Positions 1-9,691 are shown, counted from the stretch's first letter. The stretch: 64,000 nucleotides of DNA from Chloroflexota bacterium (GCA_958295775.1 CATQHC010000008.1:124001-188000), one strand, 5' to 3'. The notes: generated from the sequence alone by a model not told the origin. Translations and numbers: made by a program.

Positions 1-2
1 CC

Positions 3-530
3 ATCTGCCGGGATGCCACCCAGAACGAGTCCCTCCTCCAAGCCGGCATCGCCCGCGCCCGCGGTCTCATCGCCGCGACCGGCAGCGATAGCAGCAACGT
101 GCTCATCACGCTCACCGCCAAGGCCATCAACCCCGACCTCACGTTAGTCGCCCGCGCCGACGCCATCGAAACCAGAGAGAAGGTCAGATTGGCCGGAGCA
201 GACCAGGTTGTCACACCGTACAGTATCGGCGGACGGCGCATGGCCCTCTCGGCAGTGAGACCGCTCACTGCCGATTTTTTTGACAACATCGTAGACCCTT
301 CACGCAACGGACCCCGGATAATTGAGATTCTCGTGGGTGAGGGGTCTGACTTTGCAGGGACAACCCTCGCCGAATTCGCGGCGGCGCGCCAGGTTCAGGT
401 GCTGGCGGTGAGCAAGCATGACGGCCACCTGCTGCTCACACCAGCCGCGGAATCGGTCATTGAACCGGGCGACAGGCTGGTGCTGGCCGGGCGCGACGAG
501 CAACTGCAACGACTGGAAGGCCGCGCCTGA
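3..530 (+). CDS. RCK (TrkA-N/TrkA-C) domain of a K+ channel or Trk/Ktr regulator, 5' truncated by window edge
   Basis: The frame is open from the first bases, so the N-terminus lies outside the window. The visible part carries the second half of a TrkA-N NAD-binding domain (a GLIAATGSDSSNVLIT-type strand, then the AGADQVVTPYSIGGRRMA stretch that closes the fold), followed by a TrkA-C domain ending in GDRLVLAGRDEQL. Family knowledge: RCK domains bind nucleotides or cations on the cytoplasmic side and gate K+ channels or Trk/Ktr uptake systems. Whether a pore segment precedes it cannot be seen. The internal ATG at 99 lies inside the Rossmann fold and is not a plausible start. Confidence 0.85.
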   Translation: MCRDATQNESLLQAGIARARGLIAATGSDSSNVLITLTAKAINPDLTLVARADAIETREKVRLAGADQVVTPYSIGGRRMALSAVRPLTADFFDNIVDPSRNGPRIIEILVGEGSDFAGTTLAEFAAARQVQVLAVSKHDGHLLLTPAAESVIEPGDRLVLAGRDEQLQRLEGRA

Positions 531-1004
531 GGCAGGCAACGTCATAGCCACCCTCACGCCCCGCACTCGGTAACGGTAGCACGCAGGATACTCATCTTTC
601 TTCACCGGCGGGGCAGACAAACTTCACGCGGCAAGCGGTGCAATCCTACCCTTTACTTAGTTCAGTCAACCTGGGTGAAGTCCCGTTTTCAGGACCACAG
701 GGCGGACTCTTACTTAGGTCGCCCCCTTGCCGCGCACACGACCTGACGCGCCGGTTCCTGTGTGATAGCATTTTACTCGCTATGGAATGTTCAGGAAGCT
801 CTGAGTATCCTTGATTGGCGATTAGAGCGGCTGCCGAGCGCAATTACTGTAAGTACCCATGCGCGCGGTCCCGCGGCAAGGGGCTCTACCGCCCCTCATT
901 GGATTCACGGATAACCGGGGTTCCTAGCGGCAGGCCGCCCAGCAATGGGCGTCGCCTGGCTTCAGTGCAGTACTGCTTCGCATGAGAATTGCTGACAGGC
1001 TAGC
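531..1004. other. Intergenic, no gene recognised
   Basis: 474 bases between the RCK gene and the sulP gene. Only short unsupported open frames on both strands; no tRNA-like fold or clear terminator was seen. Confidence 0.5.
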
Positions 1005-2630
1005 GTGAGCTACAACTTCCAAACACTGCGTGGGGACATCTTTGGCGGCATCACGGCGGCCGTGGTGGGTTTGCCGGTGGCGCTGGCCTTTGGCGTCGCG
1101 TCCGGCCTCGGCGCCCTCGCCGGCATATACGGCGCAATTGCCGTAGGTTTCTTCGCGGCGGTTTTCGGGGGCACGAAGTCGCAGATTTCCGGACCCACCG
1201 GCCCCATGGCCGTCGCCATGGCCGTCATCGTCACGACTCACGCCGACACGCTTGCCGAAGCCTTCACCATCGTCGTGATGGCAGGTCTTATTCAGATCCT
1301 GCTGGGCGTGATGCGGATAGGACGCTTCGTGGCCTTCACGCCGTACTCGGTGATATCCGGCTTCATGTCCGGCATTGGCGTAATCATCATACTCTTGCAA
1401 ACTCTGCCATTTCTAGGAGCGGCAGGAGCCACTGGTGGGCCGGTGGGAGTCGTCCGCGCGTGGCCGAACGCGTTAGGCAACATAAACTTCAACGCTCTCA
1501 CTATCGCCGCGGTGACTCTGATCGTGGGCGTGCTCTGGCCTCGGCAATTTCGGAAGTACTTTCCGCCTACGTTGGCAGCGCTGGCCGCCGGTACGCTGCT
1601 GGGCGTGCTGTGGTTGACCAATGTGCCCGTCATCGGCGAAGTGCCTACCGGCCTGCCGCAGATCGAGATGCCGGCTCTGTCCGCCGGTATACTCGTCAGA
1701 GCCATCGAGCCTGCTCTGATTCTCGCCCTGCTCGGTTCCATTGACAGTCTGCTTACTTCCCTGATAGCCGACGCCATGACCCGCACCCGCCACAACCCGA
1801 ACCGCGAGTTAGTCGGCCAAGGCATCGGCAATTTGGTGGCGGGCTTCATTGGCGGCCTGCCCGGCGCCGGAGCTACCATGGGCACCGTGGTGAACATCCG
1901 CGCCGGCGGACAGACGCAAGTTTCCGGCACCCTGCGCGCGGCAATCCTGCTGGCGCTCGTGCTCGGACTCGGCAAATACGTGGAGGCGATCCCACACGCC
2001 GTGCTTGCCGGCATTCTGATGAAGGTCGGCTGGGACATCATCGACTGGCGTTTTGTCATGCGCATTCACCGCGTGCAGCGGGAGCACCTGCTGGTCATGC
2101 TGATCACGCTCGGGCTCACCGTCTTTGTAGACCTGGTTACGGCGGTTGCTATCGGTTTGATTGCCGCCGGTATGGCGAGCGCGCGGCAGTTCGAGCGCCT
2201 CGAGCTCGACCGGGTGGTCTCCGTGCCGCTTCTCGACCAGAGTTTCTTTGATAGCGATGATACGGTTGACGACGCTGAAGAAGCGGATGAGTATTCGGCC
2301 CGCGTGGGGCTGGTGGCCTTACGGGGCAGTTTCTCTGTCGCTTCCTCCAATAAGCTGATAAACACGATTAGCGTGGACATTCGCGATCATGAGGTCGTCA
2401 TTCTCGATTTCACTGAAACTATCTACATCGATGACAGCGCCGCGCTGGTCGTGGAGCAGATGATCGATAGCGCCAATGCCGAGGACACCGACTGCATCAT
2501 CATGGGCCTCACTGGTTCGCCTGCCTTTGCCCTGCGGGCGCTCAACGTCCTGCAGCGTGTACCTGCCGATCAATTCGCTAAGAACCTCGACGAGGCGAAG
2601 GAAATCGCGCAACGGCTCTTGGACGGGTAG
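1005..2630 (+). CDS. SulP/SLC26 family inorganic anion transporter with STAS domain
   Basis: 541 residues from a GTG start; a nearby upstream ATG at 982 runs into a stop at once. The first ~400 residues form the hydrophobic transporter core, starting with a typical SulP opening (GDIFGGITAAVVGLPVALAFGVASG) and including SQISGPTGPMAV and an LLGSIDSLLTS segment. From about residue 435 a cytoplasmic STAS domain follows (ILDFTETIYIDDSAALVVE). SulP proteins move sulfate, bicarbonate or other anions by proton or sodium symport or exchange; the substrate here cannot be told from sequence. It stands alone, with large gaps on both sides. No carbonic anhydrase or sulfate-assimilation gene is adjacent. 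Confidence 0.92.
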   Translation: MSYNFQTLRGDIFGGITAAVVGLPVALAFGVASGLGALAGIYGAIAVGFFAAVFGGTKSQISGPTGPMAVAMAVIVTTHADTLAEAFTIVVMAGLIQILLGVMRIGRFVAFTPYSVISGFMSGIGVIIILLQTLPFLGAAGATGGPVGVVRAWPNALGNINFNALTIAAVTLIVGVLWPRQFRKYFPPTLAALAAGTLLGVLWLTNVPVIGEVPTGLPQIEMPALSAGILVRAIEPALILALLGSIDSLLTSLIADAMTRTRHNPNRELVGQGIGNLVAGFIGGLPGAGATMGTVVNIRAGGQTQVSGTLRAAILLALVLGLGKYVEAIPHAVLAGILMKVGWDIIDWRFVMRIHRVQREHLLVMLITLGLTVFVDLVTAVAIGLIAAGMASARQFERLELDRVVSVPLLDQSFFDSDDTVDDAEEADEYSARVGLVALRGSFSVASSNKLINTISVDIRDHEVVILDFTETIYIDDSAALVVEQMIDSANAEDTDCIIMGLTGSPAFALRALNVLQRVPADQFAKNLDEAKEIAQRLLDG

Positions 2631-3479
2631 CACCTCGATTTGCTGCCCAGGGCGCCGGTTGTCTGCGAAATTGGTGTTTCGAGCGGGCGTTCAAGTGACG
2701 GCGGAAGACGCCAACGGCGCCCTCTACTTGGGCAGCAGCACGGGGACGGCAGCACCGCTATCGAGGCCACCGATTACGACTCAACGGAAGATACAGTTAT
2801 CAGTCTCCAGAGCCCGGCATCCTTCTCCACAAAGTTGAGCACGAACAACGGTATGATGGTGGTGCTTGCATGCGGCGAATGGCGCAAGGTTGACACTTAT
2901 GTCATGCCGGGCAATAGCGTGGACTGCGAACCCTTGCGCGGAATTCTCCATCACTGCCCTCCTCAGCGAGAGCGAGTTAGAACGGTCCATTGCCACGTAC
3001 GACCTCTTCGTACGTGGTTGCTTGTTTCCCTACATAGCAACGGGTACTAGCGCCGTGTGAAGATGGATTTCCGCGCGCGGGGTAACGTCGAAACAGTGTC
3101 AACAGACCCTCGTAAAAAAACTGGGGCCACGAAACAGCAGTTTAGCCATAGCGCGGACTGCTGCGAAGCGGAGCTCGCTCATTGGAGTCGCTACCATGCC
3201 AAGAGGCAGCCACTGATATACTAATTCCGGCGCGAGGCGGCTTGGGTACGGCGGCCAGACACTTCCCAGGGTACGTACGCCACGCCGCGCACTGAGGATC
3301 GCTGCCCTTCCTGGCATTGGATGGCGTCGCGTCGCATTCTAGACAAGAACATATGCGATTTTCTACCTGAAAACTGAAGAGCAAGAGAGACCAAGCGAAC
3401 CGCCCCGGTCGCGCGAATTCGAGCGATTAAGTGAAAACAGGCATAACAGGGGCATTCAATTCATCTGCTTGAGGTTGGC
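2631..3479. other. Long intergenic region with a perfect hairpin
   Basis: 849 bases without a convincing gene. It contains a perfect 10-bp inverted repeat (CCACGTACGA at 2993-3002, TCGTACGTGG at 3008-3017, 5-nt loop) followed by a T-rich stretch. It lies about 360 bp beyond sulP, so it is a weak terminator candidate. Open frames here have no recognisable domain. Confidence 0.5.
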
Positions 3480-4868
3480 ATGTCTTCCGAGAACGAACCA
3501 TTCACTGTTTCAAGATTTAGCCTTAGCCGCAATTCCACCCAGATCAACCTAAGCATGCTGCTGCTTGTCTTGCTAGCGGTTGCGGGCATTGTATTGACCA
3601 TCCACTCCCTCACTAGTGTCGCCGAGAGTCAAGAGAGGCTAGTGGCGGCCTATGAGGCAATGGCAGCGGCGCCAACTGCCGACGACAACGCGGCGGACGC
3701 AGACGTCCGCGCCGCAACCGATGACGCGCTGGCTGAAGCGGCGCATGCGATCGCGGCGGGGCGAACGCGGCTGCTCATAGTGGGCGCGATTACGCTGGCA
3801 CTGGTGCTTTTCACCACATTCGTTTTGATACGCATTGGAATTCGTTCAGTGGCATTGGAAATCTGGATACGCCGCATGGGCGCAGGCGATTTGGACTACC
3901 GAGTTGAGCCAACGGGCCGCGATGAAATCACCGAATTGGCATACGCGCTCGAGGAACTCAGGCTACGCTCGATCAAGGCCATGCAGTTGGACCTTGTCAC
4001 GCAACTCGCCAATGATCTTCAGGCAAAGAATGAGGAACTCGAGAGAGTGCTCGGCGAGCTGCAGCAAGCGCAGGACCAAATCCTCATGCGAGAGAAGCTG
4101 GCAGAACTGGGCGAGCTAACTGCCGGCGTCGCGCACGAGATCAGAAACCCCTTGAATTTCATGAAGAACTTCTCCGAAGCATCGGAAGAACTGCTCGCAG
4201 AACTGAAGGAAACGCTCGACGCAACTGCGGACGATCTAAATTCAGACACGCGCACGCACATAGACGACATTTCCAGTGACCTCGCGAGCAACCTGGAACG
4301 CATTCGCTCTCATGGCGAACGTGCAAATCGCATCGTGCGCGACATGCTGATGCTTGGTCGGGGCGGGGGAAGCACCCAAGCCGTCGCTATAAATGAGCTG
4401 CTTAGCAATCACGCTCAACTCGCTTTCCACAGCGCACGTGCGCTCGACCCAGAGTTGCGCTTGGATCTGCGCGAGGAGTATGACCCAAACGCCGGCACAA
4501 TTCTGGCCGTTCCCGACAGTCTCGGCCGCGTGTTCTTGAATATAGTCGGCAATGCCTGCCACGCGACCGCTGAGAAACATCGCCTGCTGCTCGCAGAGGG
4601 AGGCGCCCAGTATGTCCCCGCCATTTGGCTCAAGACCGCACGCAAAGAGAATGCGATAGAGATACGAATTCGGGACAACGGCGTCGGCGTGTCGCCGGAG
4701 ACACTCGCAAAGATGTTCAACCCGTTTTTTACTACCAAACCATCGGAGACTGGAACGGGCCTGGGACTGAGCATTTCGAGCGATATTGTGCGGGAACTCG
4801 GGGGATCCATTACGCCGGAGTCGGTGCAGGGCGAGTACATGGAAATGAAAGTCACGCTCCCGGCATGA
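3480..4868 (+). CDS. Membrane sensor histidine kinase (HAMP-HisKA-HATPase)
   Basis: 462 residues. TM1 ~23-45; short periplasmic Ala-rich loop of ~50 residues; TM2 ~97-118; HAMP ~119-170 (GAGDLDYRVEPTGRDEI); coiled coil ~175-205; H-box GVAHEIRNPLNF with the phosphorylated His at 219; N-box NIVGNACHA ~354-361; G1 DNGVGV ~399; F-box FNPFFTTK ~413; G2 GTGLGLSIS ~425. All motifs for autophosphorylation are present, so it should be active. The small outer loop suggests it senses a membrane or intracellular signal rather than a large ligand. No response-regulator gene is adjacent: the downstream neighbours are acetyltransferases, so it is an orphan kinase. Confidence 0.93.
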   Translation: MSSENEPFTVSRFSLSRNSTQINLSMLLLVLLAVAGIVLTIHSLTSVAESQERLVAAYEAMAAAPTADDNAADADVRAATDDALAEAAHAIAAGRTRLLIVGAITLALVLFTTFVLIRIGIRSVALEIWIRRMGAGDLDYRVEPTGRDEITELAYALEELRLRSIKAMQLDLVTQLANDLQAKNEELERVLGELQQAQDQILMREKLAELGELTAGVAHEIRNPLNFMKNFSEASEELLAELKETLDATADDLNSDTRTHIDDISSDLASNLERIRSHGERANRIVRDMLMLGRGGGSTQAVAINELLSNHAQLAFHSARALDPELRLDLREEYDPNAGTILAVPDSLGRVFLNIVGNACHATAEKHRLLLAEGGAQYVPAIWLKTARKENAIEIRIRDNGVGVSPETLAKMFNPFFTTKPSETGTGLGLSISSDIVRELGGSITPESVQGEYMEMKVTLPA

Positions 4869-4929
4869 TTTGGGTGTCTCCTGTGGAGACCAGCGGACGA
4901 ACGTGACCGGCCTGCGAGCTCGGCGCCCG

Positions 4930-5199
4930 GTGTCCTACTTTACGCAATCGGACGAGAAATTGGCGATACGAATCCGAAAAGCCGACACGACGGATGCCGG
5001 CGCCGTCGCACGAGTCCACGTGGACACGTGGCGGACCACGTATGCAGGCATCATGCCGGCCGAGTACTTGGCCGGCCTAACGTATGCGGAGCGGGAAGCC
5101 ATGTGGAGCCAGGCTCTCACGGCAGACCGGCCCACTACGTGCATGGTTGTGGCTGAGACCGATGACGGTGCGCCGGCGCTGCGGCTGTTGCTGACATAG
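4930..5199 (+). pseudogene. Truncated GNAT acetyltransferase, remnant of a tandem duplication
   Basis: From a GTG at 4930 the frame encodes the first ~75 residues of a GNAT domain (IRIRKADTTDAGAVARVHV, then the WRTTYAGI motif) and stops at 5199, before the acetyl-CoA-binding Q/RxxGxG/A loop. The gene immediately downstream (5278-5814) is a full-length paralogue. The two share a 36-base identical block (5017-5052 and 5335-5370), so this is a recent or gene-converted duplicate whose 3' half is lost. Without the CoA-binding half it should not be an enzyme. No downstream frame resumes the GNAT fold. Confidence 0.75.
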
Positions 5200-5277
5200 C
5201 TCCCATCCTGCTACATTGGTTACTACCTCGGCTTACCACCACTACCTTACTTTGACGACACACCCTAGGAGAGTGTC

Positions 5278-5814
5278 ATGGAGATAGCCATCCGAGAGGC
5301 CTGCTCGAGGGATGCCGCTGCCATAGCGCGCATACACGTGGACACGTGGCGGACCACGTATGCAGGCATCGTACCCGACGACTTCTTGGCCGGGCTATCC
5401 TACGTGAAAAGGGAACAAGCATGGAACGAGACCCTTAGCATAGGACTACCCGCCGCGGGCATACTCGTTGCCGAAGCCGCGTGGGGTGAGATCATAGGCT
5501 TTGTTGCGTATGGAGTTCCCGAGCGCGAAGGCGCTCCGGTCAGCCACGGGGAGATTGCCGCAATCTACGTCTTGGAGGAACAGCAACGCTTGGGCATCGG
5601 CCGGCGTCTCTTTTGGGAAGCAGTTCAGCGCTTGTCCCCTTACGGGATTAGCTCCATGCTACTGTGGGTGCTCGAGGACAACCTGCCGGCCTGTCGGTTC
5701 TACAAATCGTTGGGAGGTGAGTATCTGGATAGAGACACCATTACGATCGGCGGCAAAGAGCTTGAGATGGTGTCCTACGGCTGGAGGGACGTTACCGAGA
5801 TCATTCCTGAATGA
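5278..5814 (+). CDS. GNAT family N-acetyltransferase
   Basis: 178 residues, ATG preceded by AGGAGAG at 6-7 nt. Motif A of the GNAT fold is clear: EIAAIYVLEEQQRLGIGRRLF holds the beta4 strand and the acetyl-CoA pyrophosphate-binding loop (Q-R-L-G-I-G-R). A later W-V-L-E-D-N-LPACRFYKSLGG stretch is typical of the C-terminal half. Family members acetylate amino groups of small molecules or protein N-termini; the acceptor cannot be predicted. The truncated copy directly upstream (4930-5199) shows the locus was duplicated. Confidence 0.9.
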   Translation: MEIAIREACSRDAAAIARIHVDTWRTTYAGIVPDDFLAGLSYVKREQAWNETLSIGLPAAGILVAEAAWGEIIGFVAYGVPEREGAPVSHGEIAAIYVLEEQQRLGIGRRLFWEAVQRLSPYGISSMLLWVLEDNLPACRFYKSLGGEYLDRDTITIGGKELEMVSYGWRDVTEIIPE

Positions 5815-5987
5815 GGCAAGGTCCGCTTGCGATCGCGAGACCTTGGAGCGACGGTTGGAAGTTGCGGCCGCCCCAGCGGAAGCGTTGGTACCCACGGTTC
5901 TAGCAGTAGATTCGGGGCGCGCGCGGCTATGCGGCCCGCCCTACGGGTGGTCTTAGGCAGTAGAGCACCGTCTTTGCGCCAAACCAC

Positions 5988-6560
5988 TCAGAGGTCTAGA
6001 TACCATAAGAACTGGACTTCGTCGGGAAATTCCGAATAGGCGCCAGGGCTCACCGCCCCCAGGTAGCAGCCCTGCTTGGCATAGAACTTGCACGCCGGCA
6101 CGTTGATGTTCTGGGTCTCCACCTTCAGTTGCCGGCATCCTTTGGCCCGCGCCCACGCGGCGGCGTGGTCAAAGAGCCGTTTCCCAATACCTTCTCGGCG
6201 GTGGCCCGGATGAACGCGCAGGCCCCACAGCACCGCCAGGTCGTCGCGTCCCTCCAGCATGTCTACGCCGGGCGTGTTCCAAGCGACCACAGCCCCGCCA
6301 AGCTTTCTCGCACCCTCGCAAGCAGCCAAGACTACCCAGCGAGAGATATCCCATTGCTTCTGCCATTGCAGCGGTCGCTCGCCGCCTTCATCGTAGTCCT
6401 TGACATAGGGGTGCTCGACACGGATCTCGGTAAGCTGCCAGCCGCCTCGCCCCTGAGCTATGGCATCGACTCGAAATTTGGATTCGACAATGAACGAGAT
6501 GGGAATTGCAGCGTAGCCGCGTAACTGCTCAACGGATTGTTCGGCAATTTGAATGGCCAT
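5988..6560 (-). CDS. GNAT acetyltransferase, streptothricin-acetyltransferase-like
   Basis: 190 residues from the ATG at 6560 (MAIQIAEQ). An upstream in-frame ATG at 6608 adds 16 residues that do not resemble the family. The CoA-binding region reads LWGLRVHPGHRREGIGKRLF, followed by an LKVETQNINVPACKFY segment and a terminal FLWYLDL. These are hallmarks of the GNAT branch that includes streptothricin acetyltransferases; the native substrate is unknown. It is convergent with the GNAT gene at 5278-5814 and is not a close paralogue of it. Three GNAT genes within 1.7 kb suggest a local cluster. Confidence 0.85.
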   Translation of the reverse strand: MAIQIAEQSVEQLRGYAAIPISFIVESKFRVDAIAQGRGGWQLTEIRVEHPYVKDYDEGGERPLQWQKQWDISRWVVLAACEGARKLGGAVVAWNTPGVDMLEGRDDLAVLWGLRVHPGHRREGIGKRLFDHAAAWARAKGCRQLKVETQNINVPACKFYAKQGCYLGAVSPGAYSEFPDEVQFLWYLDL

Positions 6561-6714
6561 CGCAGAGCCCGCTCCCGGAGAGAGAGTGATATTCAAAGTA
6601 CACAGCATGGAGACGGGGCCTCACGACAAGTGAGAGACATGCACGCGTCTCATCGAAAGCCTCCAGCGCGAGCCTTTGCCGGGAGCATATTCCAAGTGCC
6701 CTAAGCGAGCGTAT

Positions 6715-8454
6715 CTACCGAGAGCCCTCGACATCCACCGCAATGATGTCGAGACCGTGGTACTTCTGGTGCCGTACGGACGACGCGTAGTGCCAGAGCA
6801 GGCGGAATGACACTTCACGCTCGTCGGGCGCAGGCGGCAATTCATTCAAGTGTGCCAGATGGTCTTCAACGTTCTCTCCCTCCAAAGTCGTTATGAATTC
6901 CAACTCCGCCGCAACGCCCTCGATGCGGGCATTAATTGTCAACTGTCGTGCCGATTCTTCGGCGTCACCCTCACTCTCTTGCAGCAGAATTGCCAGCGTC
7001 TCTTCGCCCGCCGAGGTCAGTCGCTCCGTGGAAGCATCGTCCCAGCCCCTCCTTGACGCGAATGCCAGCAGGAACTGTTCTATTTTCGGTAGCGCGTCGC
7101 CCTCCAATGCAACCTGCAACCGCCTCCGCCGCGGGCGGGTGAGCTCGATGAACACCATGACAATGATGGCAACAATAGCGCCTGCGGTCATGCCGTTGCT
7201 CAGCAGCACGCCCAAGAAGCCTTCACCCAGCAAATCGGGGAAGATCCATCCGCTCTGGAAACCCGCGCCAATCCAAAATGACAGACCGACAACTACGGCC
7301 TTGCGATGGTCCATGCCGTCTTGGATGACGATTCTCATGCCTTGCACGAAGAGCAATATGACAAGCACAGTGATGTAGGCAGCCGCCACGGGAGCGGGAA
7401 TAGCAATCAGCAGGGCGGCAACTTTGGGAAAGAACGCAAGTATGACAAATGTGGCACCGATAATGACTCCCACGCGGCGCGCGGCGACCCCGGTGACCTC
7501 TGCAAGCGAGATACTGGATGAGTAGGTAGTATTCGGCACGGTGCCCAATATGCCGGAGAGCAAATTGCCTACACCGTCGGCATTCAACGCGCCCTGCACA
7601 ACGCGAAAGTCCGTAGCGCGCGGGTTGCGGCGGGAAACTCTTTGGATCGCCACGCCGTCCCCAATGGTCTCGATAGCCCCAACCAAAGTGACGACTACAA
7701 ACGCGGGCAGGAGTGCCCAAAACTCCACGCCCGGCGTAACGTCAAAGCCCGGCCACCCGTCAAATGGCACACCAATCCACGGCGCGTCCAGCACCTGCTG
7801 AAAGTCATAGATGCCATAGGGAATAGAGACGATACAACCCGCGGCAATGGCGATGATCGGCGACCACAGCCGCCAAGCCGGCGGCGCGCGCACGACCATC
7901 GCCGCCACGATAACCAAGGTGATCAGAGCGGTCACCGGAGCAGCCGCCTGCGACGACCCTTCAGGTACGTCATTGAGCGAATCGAAGATAATCGGCATTA
8001 CCGTGGCCGCGATCAGCATGATCACGGTGCCGGTGACTATCGGCGTGAAGATGCGGCGCAACCACGAAAGGCGCGACGCCAACAGAAACTGGAAGAGCGA
8101 CGAGATGACAATCAGGCTTGCCATTGTCGCCGGGCCGGCCAGTTTCAACGCCGCGACGCAAACCGCGATGAAGGCCCCCGACGTGCCCATCATCAGCACG
8201 TGACCGGAACCGAAGCGACCGACCCGCACAGCCTGAAGCACCGTTGTGGAACCGCTGATGAGCATGGCCGCAAATACGGCCCAAGCCATGAAACCTTCAG
8301 ACTGCCCGGCAATGCGCGACACGATGACGACGGTCAAGACTACCGGCGCCAGGATCAAGATGGCCGCCTGAATGCCGGAGCCAATGGCAACTAACCGTGG
8401 CGGGTTCTCGTCGGGTTCGTAGCGGACGTTATCGTTGACGTTTACTGCAGCCAT
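6715..8454 (-). CDS. NCS2 (xanthine/uracil) permease with C-terminal cytoplasmic HATPase-like extension
   Basis: 579 residues against about 430-460 for ordinary NCS2 permeases. Residues ~1-430 form the permease: repeated hydrophobic spans, a GSGHVLMMGTSGAF segment and the characteristic FVVVTLVGAIETIGDG and VQGALNADGVGNLLSGILG motifs. After the last span (VFIELTRPRRRRLQ) about 140 soluble residues follow, with LTSAGEETLAILLQE and a final RLLWHYASSVRHQKYHG block. These resemble the N-box and last helix of RsbW-type anti-sigma HATPase domains; that match is an inference from pattern only. Probable job: proton- or sodium-coupled uptake of a purine or pyrimidine, perhaps controlled through the tail. 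A hairpin (8549-8556/8563-8570) lies ~100 bp upstream. Confidence 0.9.
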   Translation of the reverse strand: MAAVNVNDNVRYEPDENPPRLVAIGSGIQAAILILAPVVLTVVIVSRIAGQSEGFMAWAVFAAMLISGSTTVLQAVRVGRFGSGHVLMMGTSGAFIAVCVAALKLAGPATMASLIVISSLFQFLLASRLSWLRRIFTPIVTGTVIMLIAATVMPIIFDSLNDVPEGSSQAAAPVTALITLVIVAAMVVRAPPAWRLWSPIIAIAAGCIVSIPYGIYDFQQVLDAPWIGVPFDGWPGFDVTPGVEFWALLPAFVVVTLVGAIETIGDGVAIQRVSRRNPRATDFRVVQGALNADGVGNLLSGILGTVPNTTYSSSISLAEVTGVAARRVGVIIGATFVILAFFPKVAALLIAIPAPVAAAYITVLVILLFVQGMRIVIQDGMDHRKAVVVGLSFWIGAGFQSGWIFPDLLGEGFLGVLLSNGMTAGAIVAIIVMVFIELTRPRRRRLQVALEGDALPKIEQFLLAFASRRGWDDASTERLTSAGEETLAILLQESEGDAEESARQLTINARIEGVAAELEFITTLEGENVEDHLAHLNELPPAPDEREVSFRLLWHYASSVRHQKYHGLDIIAVDVEGSR

Positions 8455-8741
8455 GCTTCACACCTCACTCCATTCTTCCCAACACAAACTGCCGCTGTGG
8501 GCCTACGGGGAATGTACTATGAATTCTTCCCTTGGATGTTCCACTATGGTGAGCCGATCGAGCGGCTCACGCTCACCTGAGGGGATCTCAGCCAGAACGG
8601 GGATTAAATTCAACTAAGTCGCGTCCTCCTTGTCTCTCTCGCCTAGACTGGGAATATCTAGCCGCGTGCCGCCGCGCACGATTGCACCTCCTCGCCTTTG
8701 AAAAGGTCACAAGAGCCCTTCAAGAGGTCCCGATCTGGTAT

Positions 8742-9227
8742 TTAGTCTTCCGTATGCTGGAAACCATCCCATCCCGGTATGGCCGCCGCCTGCCGGACCC
8801 ATACGGCCATCTCTTCCTCGTTGAACTTGCCTTCGTAGATGTCGATCCAGCGCGCGTCCGGGTCTTTGCCGGAGCCGGGGGGCAGGGGATCGAGCTGTGC
8901 GCCCATCAGGAACGTCACTTTGACGTAGCGCGTAAAGACGTGATAGCTCACGAACCAGCCCCTGCCCACCACACCGTAAAATGGCGAATTCCAGCGCACG
9001 GCTTTGCGTACCCCGGGCACTTCGCGCATGATGAGCGCATCGAGACGGCGTCCCAATTCGCTTTTCCAACCCGGCATGGCCGCGATATAGGCCTGCACGG
9101 GAGCGTCGCCATCGGCCTTCGCGATCTGTGGATTGCCGCCTGAGAGCAGGACCGGTTTCCCTTCAGCGATTCTGGCAGCGGTCCGCTCCGCGAAACTCTT
9201 TGGCTTACTTGACGCCTTTTTGATCAT
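8742..9227 (-). CDS. DUF1801 family protein
   Basis: 161 residues from ATG 9227, which has GGAG about 9 nt upstream. The open frame extends to 9329, but that would overlap the tRNA gene and lacks family similarity. After a basic, low-complexity first 40 residues, the DUF1801 fold (YdhG/YjbR-CyaY-like superfamily) is visible: YIAAMPGWKSELGRRLDALI, then VRKAVRWNSPFYGV and a final AVWVRQAAAIPGW. Members are small cytoplasmic proteins of unknown function, sometimes linked to metal or iron handling. It lies downstream of, and on the same strand as, the tRNA. Confidence 0.85.
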   Translation of the reverse strand: MIKKASSKPKSFAERTAARIAEGKPVLLSGGNPQIAKADGDAPVQAYIAAMPGWKSELGRRLDALIMREVPGVRKAVRWNSPFYGVVGRGWFVSYHVFTRYVKVTFLMGAQLDPLPPGSGKDPDARWIDIYEGKFNEEEMAVWVRQAAAIPGWDGFQHTED

Positions 9228-9293
9228 TGCGTTCACTCCAATCACCGCTCGGCGCGGCTGTATAGGACGGCAACGAATCTCAAAGTCATCTCG

Positions 9294-9370
<77 letters not shown>

Positions 9371-9691
9371 TTAACGTCAATGAAGCCGCGCAGGCTTCAT
9401 TCGATATCAGACCACCGGTATTTCCCCTCTGGCAACGTTGGCAGATTGCCGTAAGTATAGGGCGGATTTTCCGCCTCTGTCAAGCAACCAAGCACTTTCA
9501 AAATTCGATGTCAATTTGCCAACCGTAGAACATAGGAATTTGCTTAACAATTCGAGTGATTCAGTGAAAAGGTCTAGGCGCGCACTCCATTTCGCCTTAA
9601 GATTAAGTTGAAAGGAGAAGTTCCGGCCAGCTTCGCCCCGAAGGAACACCACACAATGCGGTCGCAAGACACCGCAAACGGGAGGACTCTC
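9371..9691. other. Intergenic region upstream of the amidase
   Basis: 321 bases, AT-richer than the surroundings. Two Shine-Dalgarno-like stretches occur (AAAGGAGAAG at 9611 and AAGGA at 9641), but the later GGAGG at 9681 fits the amidase start better. No repeat or RNA gene seen. Confidence 0.5.

Noticed and set aside
1292-2065. 257-codon minus-strand frame opposite sulP
   Set aside because: It mirrors the transporter gene; composition is low-complexity (many Pro/Ser/Arg) with no domain.
2640-3050. 136-codon frame downstream of sulP
   Set aside because: No ribosome site, no domain and an amino-acid mix typical of non-coding DNA; it also covers the hairpin at 2993.
8455-8600. Purine or xanthine riboswitch before the NCS2 permease
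   Set aside because: Only an 8-bp hairpin (8549-8570) was found; none of the conserved loop bases of known purine, guanidine or xanthine riboswitches could be placed.
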